From positions 434,001 through 498,000 of the forward strand of contig NZ_FNZV01000001.1 in assembly GCF_900109555.1 (NCBI RefSeq): a DNA stretch of 64,000 nucleotides, written 5' to 3'. This stretch comes from Pacificibacter marinus (GTDB lineage: Bacteria; Pseudomonadota; Alphaproteobacteria; Rhodobacterales; Rhodobacteraceae). How positions within the stretch are numbered: position 1 is the first letter of the stretch; every line of letters starts with the position of its first letter. A model generated the notes under the pieces. That model worked only from the letters and a program-made list of their open reading frames with translations, did no database searches and was not told the origin of the DNA. The position numbers and the translations under genes are program-made. This document shows positions 52,464-61,760 of this stretch, piece after piece.

Positions 52464-52849
52464 ATGTCCAATTGGTCTTTGCTAAAGGCGCCGGGTAACA
52501 ATTCGGCCACGGTCATTGTCACCTGTTCACCGCTTAAATTTGCCATAGTCACCACCACATCCGGCGCTGAAAATTCTTTGAGCTTTTGACGACATCCCCC
52601 GCAAGGTTGCACGGGCGTTGGTGCATCTGCAATCACCGCGACTTCGGCAATTTGAGTGTCGCCAGCGGCAATCATCGCAGCAATCGCGCCAGCTTCGGCA
52701 CATGTGCCCTCAGGATAAGCCGCATTTTCGACATTCACGCCGACAAACACAGCGCCAGAAGTGCTACGCAGCGCAACCCCAACCTTAAACTTCGAATAGG
52801 GTGCATAAGCTTGTTCGCGAATGTCGCGCGCTGTTTCCAATAGGGACAT
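52460..52849 (-). CDS. cdd: Cytidine deaminase
   Basis: Converts cytidine or deoxycytidine to uridine or deoxyuridine. The 129-residue tetrameric-type enzyme has VGVNVENAAYPEGTCAEAGA with zinc Cys and general-base Glu (about 36-56) and PCGGCRQKLKEF (about 82-93) with the other two zinc Cys. GTGAC upstream of ATG 52849 is modest. It is first in the (-) salvage operon and lies divergent from maeB across 268 bp. Confidence 0.96.
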   Translation of the reverse strand: MSLLETARDIREQAYAPYSKFKVGVALRSTSGAVFVGVNVENAAYPEGTCAEAGAIAAMIAAGDTQIAEVAVIADAPTPVQPCGGCRQKLKEFSAPDVVVTMANLSGEQVTMTVAELLPGAFSKDQLDM

Positions 52850-52975
52850 CTGTCACCTCATAAATTTGACTGTTTGGTCTAGAGTGCGCTGGAGCTTAAA
52901 GGGATGCAAGAGAGATGCGTTGATTTGCAAGGCACTTGGAAGCAAATTACACGAGTTTGCTCGAAATCGACAATC

Positions 52976-52987
52976 GTTTGCGCTAAC
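52976..52987. promoter_or_regulatory. Operator-like element upstream of maeB (distal)
   Basis: GTTTGCGCTAAC is palindromic except for one base and resembles LacI-family operators of the GTTAGCGCTAAC type. It lies 130 bp upstream of maeB and 127 bp upstream of cdd, so it could affect either. Confidence 0.45.
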
Positions 52988-53080
52988 ATGAGGTAAATTC
53001 AACCTCTAGGGCTTGATCGTAAGTGTCGAGCAGGCGTAGAGCCATGATCGAAGATGTGGCGCATATGCGTCGCGATAAAA

Positions 53081-53100
53081 TTAGTTTAACGCTAAACTAA
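53081..53100. promoter_or_regulatory. Palindromic operator just upstream of maeB
   Basis: TTAGTTTA (53081-53088) and TAAACTAA (53093-53100) form a perfect inverted repeat around ACGC. It ends 17 bp before the maeB ATG and contains a core TTAACGCTAA that matches TTAGCGCTAA-type LacI-family sites in all but one base. It overlaps the expected 5' leader and so could act as a repressor site. Confidence 0.6.
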
Positions 53101-53117
53101 AGTTTTTGGAGGCACAT

Positions 53118-55400
53118 ATGGCGGACAATACACGTAAAGAGGCGCTGCGCAAAGCGGCGCTACATTACCACGAATTTCCAAAACCTGGGAAACTGGAAGT
53201 CCGCGCCACCAAACCTCTTGCCAACGGGCGCGATCTATCTTTGGCGTATAGCCCCGGCGTTGCTGAAGCTTGCTTGGAAATCAAAGCAGATCCAAGCACT
53301 TCCAGCCGCTACACCTCTCGCGGAAACCTTGTGGCAGTTGTGTCAAACGGTACCGCAGTTTTAGGACTTGGCAACATCGGCGCTGCGGCTTCAAAACCCG
53401 TGATGGAAGGCAAAGCTGTTCTGTTCAAAAAGTTCGCCAATATCGATTGTTTTGACATCGAAGTGAATGAAAGCGACCCTGAGAAACTGGCTGATATCGT
53501 CTGCGCGCTAGAGCCGACCTTTGGCGCGATCAATCTAGAAGACATCAAAGCGCCAGATTGCTTTATCGTTGAACAATTGTGCCGCGAGCGCATGAACATC
53601 CCCGTGTTTCACGATGATCAACACGGGACAGCCATTGTTGTTGGTGCTGCTGCGACCAATGCTTTGCTGGTACAAAAGAAGAAATTCGAAGACATTAAAG
53701 TCGTGTCCACAGGCGGCGGAGCTGCAGGGATTGCCTGTCTCAACATGCTTTTGAAACTTGGTGTGAAACGCGAAAATGTATGGCTGTGCGACATTGCTGG
53801 GTTGGTTTATGAGGGCCGCACCGAAGAAATGACGCCACAAAAAGCTGCCTACGCGCAAAAAAGCGACCTGCGCACGCTTGATGATGTGATCGATGACGCG
53901 GACCTGTTTCTCGGCCTGTCTGGCCCCGGTGTTTTGAAACCTGAAATGGTAACGAAAATGGCAAAAGCGCCGATCATTTTCGCGCTGGCCAATCCGAATC
54001 CTGAAATAGACCCCGCTGATTTGGCCGAGGTTGCCCCTGATGCAATCATCGCGACAGGCCGCTCTGACTACCCGAACCAAGTGAACAACGTGTTGTGTTT
54101 CCCGTTCATTTTCCGCGGGGCTTTGGATGTCGGAGCATCAGAGATCAACGACGAGATGAAAATCGCCTGCATCGAAGGCATCGCGGCTCTTGCGCGCGCC
54201 ACAACATCTGCAGAAGCCGCCGCAGCTTACAGCGGCGAACGTATGACGTTTGGCCCAGAGTACCTGATTCCAAAACCATTTGATCCGCGCCTTATGGGCG
54301 TTGTTGCCACGGCTGTTGCGCGTGCTGCTATGAAAAGCGGCGTGGCGGCTCGCCCCATCGAAGACATCGAAGCCTACAAAGCGTCACTTGATCAATCGGT
54401 CTTTAAGTCAGCCATGATCATGCGCCCCGTTTTCGCTGCAGCGTCACAGGTTGAACGCCGCATTGCCTTTGCCGAAGGCGAAGACGAGCGCGTTTTGCGC
54501 GCCGCGAATGCGATGATCGAAGAAACCACAGACATGCCGATCTTGATTGGTCGCCCTGACGTGATTGCGATGCGGGCCGAACGGGCTGGTTTGAAAATTC
54601 GCCCCGGCGTTGATTTTGAAATCGTAAACCCCGAAAGCGACAGCCGATACAAACAATACTGGCAGGCTTATCACGGGCTCATGCAGCGCAAAGGCGTCAC
54701 ACCTGATTTGGCCAAAGCGATCTTGCGCACCAACACCACGGCAATTGCAGCCATCATGGTTCAGCAAGACCATGCAGACAGTTTGATTTGCGGCACTTTT
54801 GGTCAATACCTTTGGCATCTCAAATACTTGAGTGAAATTTTGGGCACGCCAGACCTACACCCTGTAGGGGCGCTGTCTTTGATGATTTTGGAAGATGGCC
54901 CTCTGTTCATCGCCGACACTCATGTGCATCCAGAACCGACCCCGCAACAAATTGCCGAAACCGTGATTGCAACAGCGCGCCACATTCGACGCTTTAGAGC
55001 AGAGCCGCAAATCGCGCTGTGTTCCCATTCACAGTTTGGCAATCTTGATTGCGACACTGGTCGCCGTATGCGAGCAGCGCTTGAAATCTTGGATTCCCAA
55101 CCCCGCGATTTCTTATACGAAGGCGAAATGCATGTTGATGCCGCTCTCATCCCTGAACTTCGCACCCGTATTTTCCCGTCATCCCGTTTAACGGGTTCCG
55201 CGAATGCTTTGGTGTTTGCCAATGCTGATGCCGCGTCTGGCGTACGCAACATTTTGAAAACCAAAGGCGGCGGGCTTGAAGTTGGGCCCATTTTGATGGG
55301 CCTCGGCAACCGCGCGCATGTGGTGACACCGTCCATCACGGCACGTGGTTTGTTGAACATGTCAGCCATTGCGGGCACACCTGTGTCACACTACAGTTAA
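53118..55400 (+). CDS. maeB: NADP-dependent malic enzyme with phosphotransacetylase-like domain
   Basis: Decarboxylates malate to pyruvate with NADP. The 760-residue MaeB-type protein has a malic domain (about 1-190; [16 protein letters not shown] and [15 protein letters not shown] with Asp metal ligands), an NAD-binding domain (about 190-430; [20 protein letters not shown]) and a C-terminal phosphotransacetylase-like domain (about 440-760) that is regulatory rather than catalytic. ATG 53118 follows TTGGAGG. It is downstream of palindromic operator candidates and so is likely under carbon control. Confidence 0.96.
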   Translation: MADNTRKEALRKAALHYHEFPKPGKLEVRATKPLANGRDLSLAYSPGVAEACLEIKADPSTSSRYTSRGNLVAVVSNGTAVLGLGNIGAAASKPVMEGKAVLFKKFANIDCFDIEVNESDPEKLADIVCALEPTFGAINLEDIKAPDCFIVEQLCRERMNIPVFHDDQHGTAIVVGAAATNALLVQKKKFEDIKVVSTGGGAAGIACLNMLLKLGVKRENVWLCDIAGLVYEGRTEEMTPQKAAYAQKSDLRTLDDVIDDADLFLGLSGPGVLKPEMVTKMAKAPIIFALANPNPEIDPADLAEVAPDAIIATGRSDYPNQVNNVLCFPFIFRGALDVGASEINDEMKIACIEGIAALARATTSAEAAAAYSGERMTFGPEYLIPKPFDPRLMGVVATAVARAAMKSGVAARPIEDIEAYKASLDQSVFKSAMIMRPVFAAASQVERRIAFAEGEDERVLRAANAMIEETTDMPILIGRPDVIAMRAERAGLKIRPGVDFEIVNPESDSRYKQYWQAYHGLMQRKGVTPDLAKAILRTNTTAIAAIMVQQDHADSLICGTFGQYLWHLKYLSEILGTPDLHPVGALSLMILEDGPLFIADTHVHPEPTPQQIAETVIATARHIRRFRAEPQIALCSHSQFGNLDCDTGRRMRAALEILDSQPRDFLYEGEMHVDAALIPELRTRIFPSSRLTGSANALVFANADAASGVRNILKTKGGGLEVGPILMGLGNRAHVVTPSITARGLLNMSAIAGTPVSHYS

Positions 55401-55729
55401 GCTATCAGCGTCTTCTGTGCGGATCGTCGTACAGAAGATGCCACGCCTTCCAAGGAAGGACATGCACCAGTTTTGTGCAAAATAGTGGCCCATTTATGTG
55501 CTGAAATCCGCCACGCCCCGCGAACTGCAAAGTTTGCAAACCGCTTTGCTACACAGATTTGCAGAATTTCCATCAACATTTTGGCTCGTTTTTGCTAAGA
55601 CTGTCTCAAGTGCAGCGAGCACGCGATAAAGTTTGATCCCTGAGGAGGGCACCAGTGGCCTATTGTGACCGCTGAGCGAGACAACTTTTTGCGACTCCAC
55701 ATCTGTGCACAGCAGCGAGGAGAGACAAG
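55401..55729. other. Intergenic region between maeB and prpE
   Basis: A 329-bp gap. An imperfect hairpin (55409-55419 with 55431-55441; 11 bp with one G-T pair) follows the maeB stop but has no T-tract, so it may be a 3'-end structure or Rho-dependent site. The remainder probably holds the prpE promoter. An antisense frame at 55494-55865 is not supported. Confidence 0.5.
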
Positions 55730-57631
55730 ATGGACCACAAGGGCAGCTACGCGGACGTTTATAACGCTTGGAAGGCAGATCCTGAAGCTTTTTGGATGAC
55801 CGCAGCACAAGACATCCACTGGTACAAAGCACCAAGCAAAGCCCTATTTGACGAAAACGCACCAATATACGAGTGGTTTTCAGACGGTCTCACAAACACC
55901 TGCTACAACGCCGTCGACCGGCACATCGAAAACGGACGCGGCACGCAAACTGCCGTGATCTATGACAGCCCCGTAACAGGCACCAAGCGTGCGATTTCTT
56001 ACAATGAGTTGCGCAATCGTGTGGCTGGATTGGCTGGCGCTTTACGCGCAAAAGGCGTGGAAAAAGGCGACCGCGTGATCATTTATATGCCCATGGTCCC
56101 CGAAGCGCTGGAAGCCATGCTCGCCTGTGCGCGTCTGGGAGCTGTGCATTCGGTGGTATTTGGGGGCTTTGCCGCAAGCGAGCTTGCCGTGCGTATAGAC
56201 GATGCTAAACCCAAAGCGATCATCGCGGCATCCTGCGGGATCGAACCAAACCGCGTAGTGCACTACAAACCCTTGCTCGACAGCGCCATCGCGCAGGCCA
56301 CACACAAACCCGATTTCACAGTCATTTTTCAACGTGACCAAGAAGTTGCGCACTTATCAGAAGGCCGCGATTTTGATTGGCACGGATTTCAATACGGTAC
56401 AGACCCCGCTGACTGTGTACCAGTTGAGGGCAATCACCCAGCTTATATTTTGTATACCTCTGGCACGACAGGCGCCCCCAAAGGCGTGATTCGCCACACT
56501 GGCGGACAGCTGGTTGCGCTAGAATGGACCATGACGAATATTTACAACATAGCCCCCGGCGATGTGTTTTGGGCCGCATCAGATGTGGGCTGGGTCGTAG
56601 GGCACTCGTATATTTGTTACGGCCCGTTGATTCACGGCAACACCACTGTGGTGTTCGAAGGCAAGCCCGTTGGCACACCCGATGCCGGCACATTTTGGCG
56701 GGTGGTAGAAGAACACAACGTCAAAGTTCTGTTCACAGCCCCCACCGCACTGCGCGCAATCAAACGCGAAGACCCCAAAGGGCTATTGGTCAAAGACTAC
56801 GATCTCAGCGGTTTACAGGCTCTGTTTCTAGCTGGCGAACGTGCCGACCCAGATACAATCGAATGGGCGCAAAAGCTTTTGAACAAACCGGTGATTGACC
56901 ATTGGTGGCAGACTGAAACAGGTTGGGGCATCGCGGCAAATCCGCTTGGCATCGAAGCACTGCCCGTCAAAATCGGTTCGCCATCTGTCGCGATGCCCGG
57001 CTATGACATCCATATTTTAGACGAAGCGGGCCACGAAGTTCCCGCTGGTGAACTTGGCGCGATTGCCATCAAACTGCCATTGCCACCGGGGACATTTCCA
57101 AATCTTTGGAATGCCGAAGATCGATTTAAAAACAGCTATTTAAATCAGTTCCCTGGCTTCTACGAAACTGGGGATGCGGGGATCAAAGACACCGATGGAT
57201 ACCTGTACATCATGGCGCGTACAGATGACGTGATCAATGTTGCAGGCCACCGTTTATCGACGGGCGCTATGGAAGAGGTTCTTGCATCGCATCCCGACGT
57301 CGCGGAATGTGCAGTCATCGGGGTTGCTGATGCCCTAAAGGGACAAATGCCGCTTGGTCTCTTGTGCCTCAACGCGGGCGTTGATCGCCCCCATGACAGT
57401 ATCGTACGTGAAGTCGTAGCGGATGTACGTGCAAAAATCGGCCCTGTCGCGGCCTTTAAATTGGCCTGTGTCATTCAACGTTTACCAAAGACGCGCTCAG
57501 GCAAAATTCTGCGTGCGACCATGGTCAAAATTGCCGATGGCACAGAGTTCAAAATGCCCGCGACCATTGATGATCCCGACGTTTTGACCGAAATCAAAAC
57601 AGCCCTTCAAGAAATCGGATACGCCAAATGA
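55730..57631 (+). CDS. prpE: Propionyl-CoA synthetase (acyl-CoA synthetase family)
   Basis: ATP-dependent activation of propionate (or another short acid) to its CoA thioester. The 633-residue protein has the adenylate-forming motifs YILYTSGTTGAPKGVI (A3, about 239-254), QTETGWGIAANP (A5), FYETGDAGIKDTDGY (A7), MARTDDVINVAGHRLSTG (A8) and LPKTRSGKILRATM with the A10 lysine that can be acetylated (about 584-597). GCGAGGAGAG precedes the ATG. The acetyl-CoA synthetase family is close, but the overall pattern favours PrpE. Confidence 0.92.
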   Translation: MDHKGSYADVYNAWKADPEAFWMTAAQDIHWYKAPSKALFDENAPIYEWFSDGLTNTCYNAVDRHIENGRGTQTAVIYDSPVTGTKRAISYNELRNRVAGLAGALRAKGVEKGDRVIIYMPMVPEALEAMLACARLGAVHSVVFGGFAASELAVRIDDAKPKAIIAASCGIEPNRVVHYKPLLDSAIAQATHKPDFTVIFQRDQEVAHLSEGRDFDWHGFQYGTDPADCVPVEGNHPAYILYTSGTTGAPKGVIRHTGGQLVALEWTMTNIYNIAPGDVFWAASDVGWVVGHSYICYGPLIHGNTTVVFEGKPVGTPDAGTFWRVVEEHNVKVLFTAPTALRAIKREDPKGLLVKDYDLSGLQALFLAGERADPDTIEWAQKLLNKPVIDHWWQTETGWGIAANPLGIEALPVKIGSPSVAMPGYDIHILDEAGHEVPAGELGAIAIKLPLPPGTFPNLWNAEDRFKNSYLNQFPGFYETGDAGIKDTDGYLYIMARTDDVINVAGHRLSTGAMEEVLASHPDVAECAVIGVADALKGQMPLGLLCLNAGVDRPHDSIVREVVADVRAKIGPVAAFKLACVIQRLPKTRSGKILRATMVKIADGTEFKMPATIDDPDVLTEIKTALQEIGYAK

Positions 57632-57713
57632 TAAAATTTTAACTTCAAGGCCTGTTTTAGTCCGCGCAACTGGTTAAAAAAGTACTAACCAGAGAGGTCA
57701 ATCTGTTCATCAG

Positions 57714-59276
57714 GTGCCCTCGTTGCTTAGGAATAAAAGCGTCGTGACAGAACAGACAAAAAAACCAGAACAAACCACAACCGTGCAAGTCGCGGACGCG
57801 GGTATGTTCTCATTCCTTTCCCATGACATTAGATCAGCCTTTTCCGAAGTCTCAGATGGCCTGAGCGCGCTATCTCAAACATCGCAAGACCCGCAATCGC
57901 GTGAAGCCGTGCGCAGAATGATTGCAGCAAATGATCACTTGGGACGTCTCTTGCGAGATGCATTAACGCTGGTGGTGGGGGAGCACGCCATCCAGCCGCA
58001 AGAGTATTCTGACACAAATATCAAAGATTTCTTGACCGTTCTCATTGCGCGATGGGGTAAAACCGTCGCAACGCAGGGCGCAGCGCTTGAATTCAAGGCA
58101 GAGACATCATTACCCGAAGTCATTCAAATTGATGTTTTGGCGCTGGAACGTATTTTGTCCAACATTGTGTCGAACGCCGCGCGCCATGCGAATGGCAAAA
58201 AGATCGAAGTGGGCGCGACCTATACCCCATCGCAAGGTTTGTGCGTGCACGTGCGCGATCACGGTGCGGGGTTTTCACAGGAACAATTGCCCATACTATT
58301 CGATTTCCCCCCTGCCCCTGTTGGAGCGGGCGAACCTGGGTCAGGCTACGGGCTGCGCATTGCCTACAGTTTGAGCCAGCGTATTGGCGGCACATTGACC
58401 GCCGAAAACGCCGCTGATGGCGGGGCAATTTTAACGCTCGAAATCCCGCTCGAAAAAATGCTAGAGCAGTCCCCGCTGATGGCTGTTGAAACGCTACAAG
58501 TGCTGCTCAAAGGACGCAAAGCCTTGGTCGTTGATGACGGTGCGGTACACCGGATTGCATTGCGGGCTCAACTTGAGGCGATAGGCGTGAGTGTTACAGA
58601 GGCTGACTGTGGGGCAGACGCGATAGAGGCCCTTGAGAACCAGCACTTTGATTTGCTTTTTCTCGACATTGAAATGCCTATTATTTCAGGCTTAGACCTT
58701 TTAAGAATTCTAAAAGACCGCACCATTCCTGTGCCGCCGACAATCGGTGTCACATCGCACGCCTTTGAGCGCAATCACCGTGTTATCAAAGATGCTGGGG
58801 CTTTCATGGTGTTGAACAAACCCGTGTCCAATGCTGCCTATTTACACAGCACAATTTTATCAGCTTTGCACCTTGGCGCAGCTCCTGATGAAAGCACATC
58901 GTCCGCAGAGATCCTTCATCAACAACACGACCCAATCTCTGGTCTCAAAACATTGGTTGAAACGCTAAACCCCAGCGTTCGCAAGCCTTTCTTAGAACAA
59001 CTGGACACCGATTTAACCATGCGTTTGCAAGATGCCACGGCTGCGGCGTCCCATAATTTGTCCCAACGCGAAAGGATTGAGTTGGCCCGAACCGCACATG
59101 CGCTCGCGGGGCTATTTGCCACCTGCTATGCCCATGAAGCACATCAAATGGCGTTAACATTAGAATACATCGCCCTGACAGAACCACGTGCTGAGGTCAT
59201 TGCGCTTTTATCCTTACTCAGCCAAGATGCCGAACATATTAAGAAGAAAATTCATTTACTCAAACAAGAGAAATAG
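57714..59276 (+). CDS. Soluble hybrid histidine kinase (HisKA-HATPase-REC-Hpt)
   Basis: A 520-residue signalling protein without membrane segments. The phospho-His lies in FLSHDIRSAF (His37), with N box NIVSNAARHA (Asn154), G1 DHGAGF and G2 GSGYGLRIA (HATPase, about 130-250), then a receiver with phospho-Asp318 (FLDIEMP, about 268-385), and a C-terminal Hpt-like helical domain with His462 in TAHALAGLF. It begins with GTG at 57714; an internal GTG at 57744 (MTEQTKKPEQ) is possible. The adjacent NtrC-type regulator, 6 bp downstream, is the probable target through the Hpt domain. Confidence 0.87.
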   Translation: MPSLLRNKSVVTEQTKKPEQTTTVQVADAGMFSFLSHDIRSAFSEVSDGLSALSQTSQDPQSREAVRRMIAANDHLGRLLRDALTLVVGEHAIQPQEYSDTNIKDFLTVLIARWGKTVATQGAALEFKAETSLPEVIQIDVLALERILSNIVSNAARHANGKKIEVGATYTPSQGLCVHVRDHGAGFSQEQLPILFDFPPAPVGAGEPGSGYGLRIAYSLSQRIGGTLTAENAADGGAILTLEIPLEKMLEQSPLMAVETLQVLLKGRKALVVDDGAVHRIALRAQLEAIGVSVTEADCGADAIEALENQHFDLLFLDIEMPIISGLDLLRILKDRTIPVPPTIGVTSHAFERNHRVIKDAGAFMVLNKPVSNAAYLHSTILSALHLGAAPDESTSSAEILHQQHDPISGLKTLVETLNPSVRKPFLEQLDTDLTMRLQDATAAASHNLSQRERIELARTAHALAGLFATCYAHEAHQMALTLEYIALTEPRAEVIALLSLLSQDAEHIKKKIHLLKQEK

Positions 59277-59282
59277 GTTGGG

Positions 59283-60680
59283 ATGCCACACACGCCAATT
59301 TTAATCATTGATGACAATGAGAGCCACATTATGTTGTACGGCTCTGTCCTAAATGATGCAGGTTTCTCTACGATTTGCGCACGCACCAGTGCGCAAGCAA
59401 TAGAACTTGCACGTCAGCACAATCCTCAAATTGCTTTGGTTGACTTAGTTTTACCTGATGGCACAGGGAATGATCTGGTGGCAACTTTACGTGACCAAAA
59501 TCCAGAGCTTAGAGCAATTGTAATCACGGCCTATGCTTCTGTTGACCGGGCCGTTGCTGCGATGCGTTTGGGTGTATCTGACTTTCTTGTGAAACCTGTC
59601 GATCCGCAAACCTTGCTCAATGCCGTGACCAATGCGCGATCGGATAGGAACCATTCTCTTGACCCGTCTTTGATGACCCGTGACGCCCCGCCTCTTGGTG
59701 GCTTGATCGGATCAAGCAGGCCCATGAAACGCGTTTATGCCACTATCAGAGCTGTTGCTGGCTCTGTGGCAACCGTGTTTGTAACAGGGGAAAACGGCAC
59801 AGGCAAAACCCAATGTGCCGAAGCTATTCACGCACTTTCAAGTATTTCTGATGGACCATTTGTGCCTGTAAACTGCGGCGTACTGTCTCAAGGTGATCTT
59901 GGTTCTGCAATATTTGGCTATGCTTCCGATGCCCAATCTGAGCGCGATCAAGAAAAAATTGGCGCCGCTCAAATGGCAAATGGCGGCACCTTGTTTCTGG
60001 ATGAGGTCTGCGAACTTGATGCCATGTCACAAGCGCGACTTTTGCAATTGCTTCAAACCTCATCTGTTATTCCTTTCGGCAGCGTCGACGCACATCCTGT
60101 CAAAATTCGCATTATATGTGCCTCGTCCACTGATCCATTAGAACAAGTGAAATCGGGCAAGTTTCGGGCTGATTTATATTACAGGCTGCATGTGGTGCCG
60201 ATCCATCTGCCCGCTTTGCGCGAGCGAGGAACGGATGTGATCGAAATTGCTGAAGCCATGGTGATTCGTTATGCAGCGAAAGAAAAACGGCCCACACGCA
60301 CCCTATCGCATGACACGAAAACATTGCTGCAAAACTACACATGGCCAGGCAATATTCGTGAACTGATGAACTTGCTGTGGAACTGCGTTATGGTGAGCGA
60401 TGGACGCGCCATCGAACCGCACCATTTGCCAACGCACATGCGTGAAAATATACCGCTCGCGCCCATTCATACCCCACAGATCTCGCTTCCAACCAGTTTG
60501 CAGGACTATTTACAAGGCAAAACCTTGTCCCAAATCGAACGCGAAATCATTGAAGTGGCAATTGCGCAAGCCAATGGTTCGATCCCCCAAGCGTCATTGG
60601 CTCTTGGCGTGTCACCATCGACCATTTACCGAAAACTGGAAACATGGGGCCTTCCAGCGCGCAGATCGCGAAAAGTATAG
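59283..60680 (+). CDS. NtrC-family response regulator lacking the GAFTGA motif
   Basis: A 465-residue response regulator with receiver (phospho-Asp54, VDLVLPDG), AAA+ domain (Walker A GENGTGKT, 169-176; Walker B GGTLFLDEV, 234-242; FRADLYYRL arginine-finger region) and a C-terminal Fis-type helix-turn-helix (about 432-457). The sigma-54 contact loop GAFTGA is substituted by DAQSER at 216-221 at unchanged length, so activation through sigma-54 is unlikely, as in TyrR and Rhodobacter NtrC. It is coupled to the hybrid kinase 6 bp upstream. The target genes are unknown. Confidence 0.9.
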   Translation: MPHTPILIIDDNESHIMLYGSVLNDAGFSTICARTSAQAIELARQHNPQIALVDLVLPDGTGNDLVATLRDQNPELRAIVITAYASVDRAVAAMRLGVSDFLVKPVDPQTLLNAVTNARSDRNHSLDPSLMTRDAPPLGGLIGSSRPMKRVYATIRAVAGSVATVFVTGENGTGKTQCAEAIHALSSISDGPFVPVNCGVLSQGDLGSAIFGYASDAQSERDQEKIGAAQMANGGTLFLDEVCELDAMSQARLLQLLQTSSVIPFGSVDAHPVKIRIICASSTDPLEQVKSGKFRADLYYRLHVVPIHLPALRERGTDVIEIAEAMVIRYAAKEKRPTRTLSHDTKTLLQNYTWPGNIRELMNLLWNCVMVSDGRAIEPHHLPTHMRENIPLAPIHTPQISLPTSLQDYLQGKTLSQIEREIIEVAIAQANGSIPQASLALGVSPSTIYRKLETWGLPARRSRKV

Positions 60681-60709
60681 ACCTTTGATCTAAAGTAAAA
60701 AATAACTCT

Positions 60710-61468
60710 TTAGACAAATTGCTCGGTCAAAAGTCGTTCTTCAAGACCGTGACCTAGATCGAAAAGGATGCGGTGTTTGATCGTGGGGTCCGAGACAATC
60801 TCGACCCAAGATACATTGCGCACCGACCGGCTGTCAGCGTCAGCCATAACGGGGCGCTTGGCGTGTTCCAGCACATCAAATCGCACCTTGGCCTTTTTGG
60901 GCAACAAGGCCCCCCGCCACCGTCGAGGTCGAAAGGCGGCCAAAGCGGTGAGCGCCAAAACATCAGATCCGATGGGCAAAATCGGCCCTCGCGCGGAATA
61001 GTTGTAAGCCGTCGATCCCGCAGGTGTCGCCACCAAAGCCCCGTCACAGACAAGCTCTTCCATCCGAACCTTGCCATCAACAGACACGCGCAATTTGGCC
61101 GCTTGCGGGCCCGCGCGCAGCAAAGACACTTCGTTGATCGCCAACATTTCATGGCGTTGACCGTCCACATCTTGGGCGACCATAGACAGCGGATTTATGA
61201 CTTCTTCTTCTGCCGCCATAAGGCGGGCAGGCAAATCGTCTTCGTGGAATTCATTCATCAAAAAGCCGACAGTGCCGCAATTCATCCCGTAAACGGGCGT
61301 GTCCAAATGCATGGTGCTGTGCAGCGTGTTCAACATAAATCCATCCCCCCCCAAGGCCACAATGACGTCGGCCTCTTGCGCCGGCACGTTTGGGTACTGC
61401 GACGTCAGACGTTCATAAGCGCGTTGGGCGATTTGAGCATCGCTGGCTGCAAAAGATATTTTGACCAT
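60710..61468 (-). CDS. nadK: NAD kinase
   Basis: Phosphorylates NAD to NADP. The 252-residue protein has the family motifs VALGGDGFML (about 37-46) and INEVSLLRAGPQ (about 110-121), and ALVATPAGSTAYNYSARGPI (about 143-162). ATG 61468 is chosen over an in-frame TTG at 61489 because the short form has the family N terminus. It is convergent with the NtrC-type gene, with only 29 bp between stops. Confidence 0.94.
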   Translation of the reverse strand: MVKISFAASDAQIAQRAYERLTSQYPNVPAQEADVIVALGGDGFMLNTLHSTMHLDTPVYGMNCGTVGFLMNEFHEDDLPARLMAAEEEVINPLSMVAQDVDGQRHEMLAINEVSLLRAGPQAAKLRVSVDGKVRMEELVCDGALVATPAGSTAYNYSARGPILPIGSDVLALTALAAFRPRRWRGALLPKKAKVRFDVLEHAKRPVMADADSRSVRNVSWVEIVSDPTIKHRILFDLGHGLEERLLTEQFV

Positions 61469-61665
61469 GGGGTGTGTATCCGTTTTCAAACTGATCTGTA
61501 ACAGACCTTAGATCGTGCCTAACAAATCACGGCCAAGGTTTCACGTGGTTTATTAATCGCATGCGCAGGTCCGTGTTCAGCGTGTGATCTGCATCGCCTG
61601 ACGCAAAAGGCAATATTCATCTGAAATTTCGGCCGTCTGCGGGGCGTCAATAGGGCCTCTGTGCG

Positions 61666-61683
61666 ATTTTCATTATCATTATG
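61666..61683 (+). promoter_or_regulatory. Tandem hexamers resembling a Fur-family box upstream of glyA
   Basis: ATTTTC, ATTATC and ATTATG (61666-61683) are three contiguous near-identical hexamers; on the other strand they read CATAAT GATAAT GAAAAT, close to the GATAAT array of Fur-type boxes. They lie 78 bp upstream of the glyA ATG. Link to iron or manganese control is tentative. Confidence 0.35.
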
Positions 61684-61760
61684 CGCATGTCGAGGGTTCC
61701 CCAAGTGTAACGATTTGGCTAAACATTCTGCAACATTCCCCTGCTGCCAAGGAACACACC

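Noticed and set aside
55494-55865. Antisense ORF across the prpE promoter
   Set aside because: It spans the start of prpE on the opposite strand with no ribosome-binding site or family pattern.
61490-61760. Riboswitch upstream of glyA
   Set aside because: I looked for glycine, SAM, SAH and tetrahydrofolate riboswitch cores and saw none; only the hexamer array at 61666-61683 stands out.
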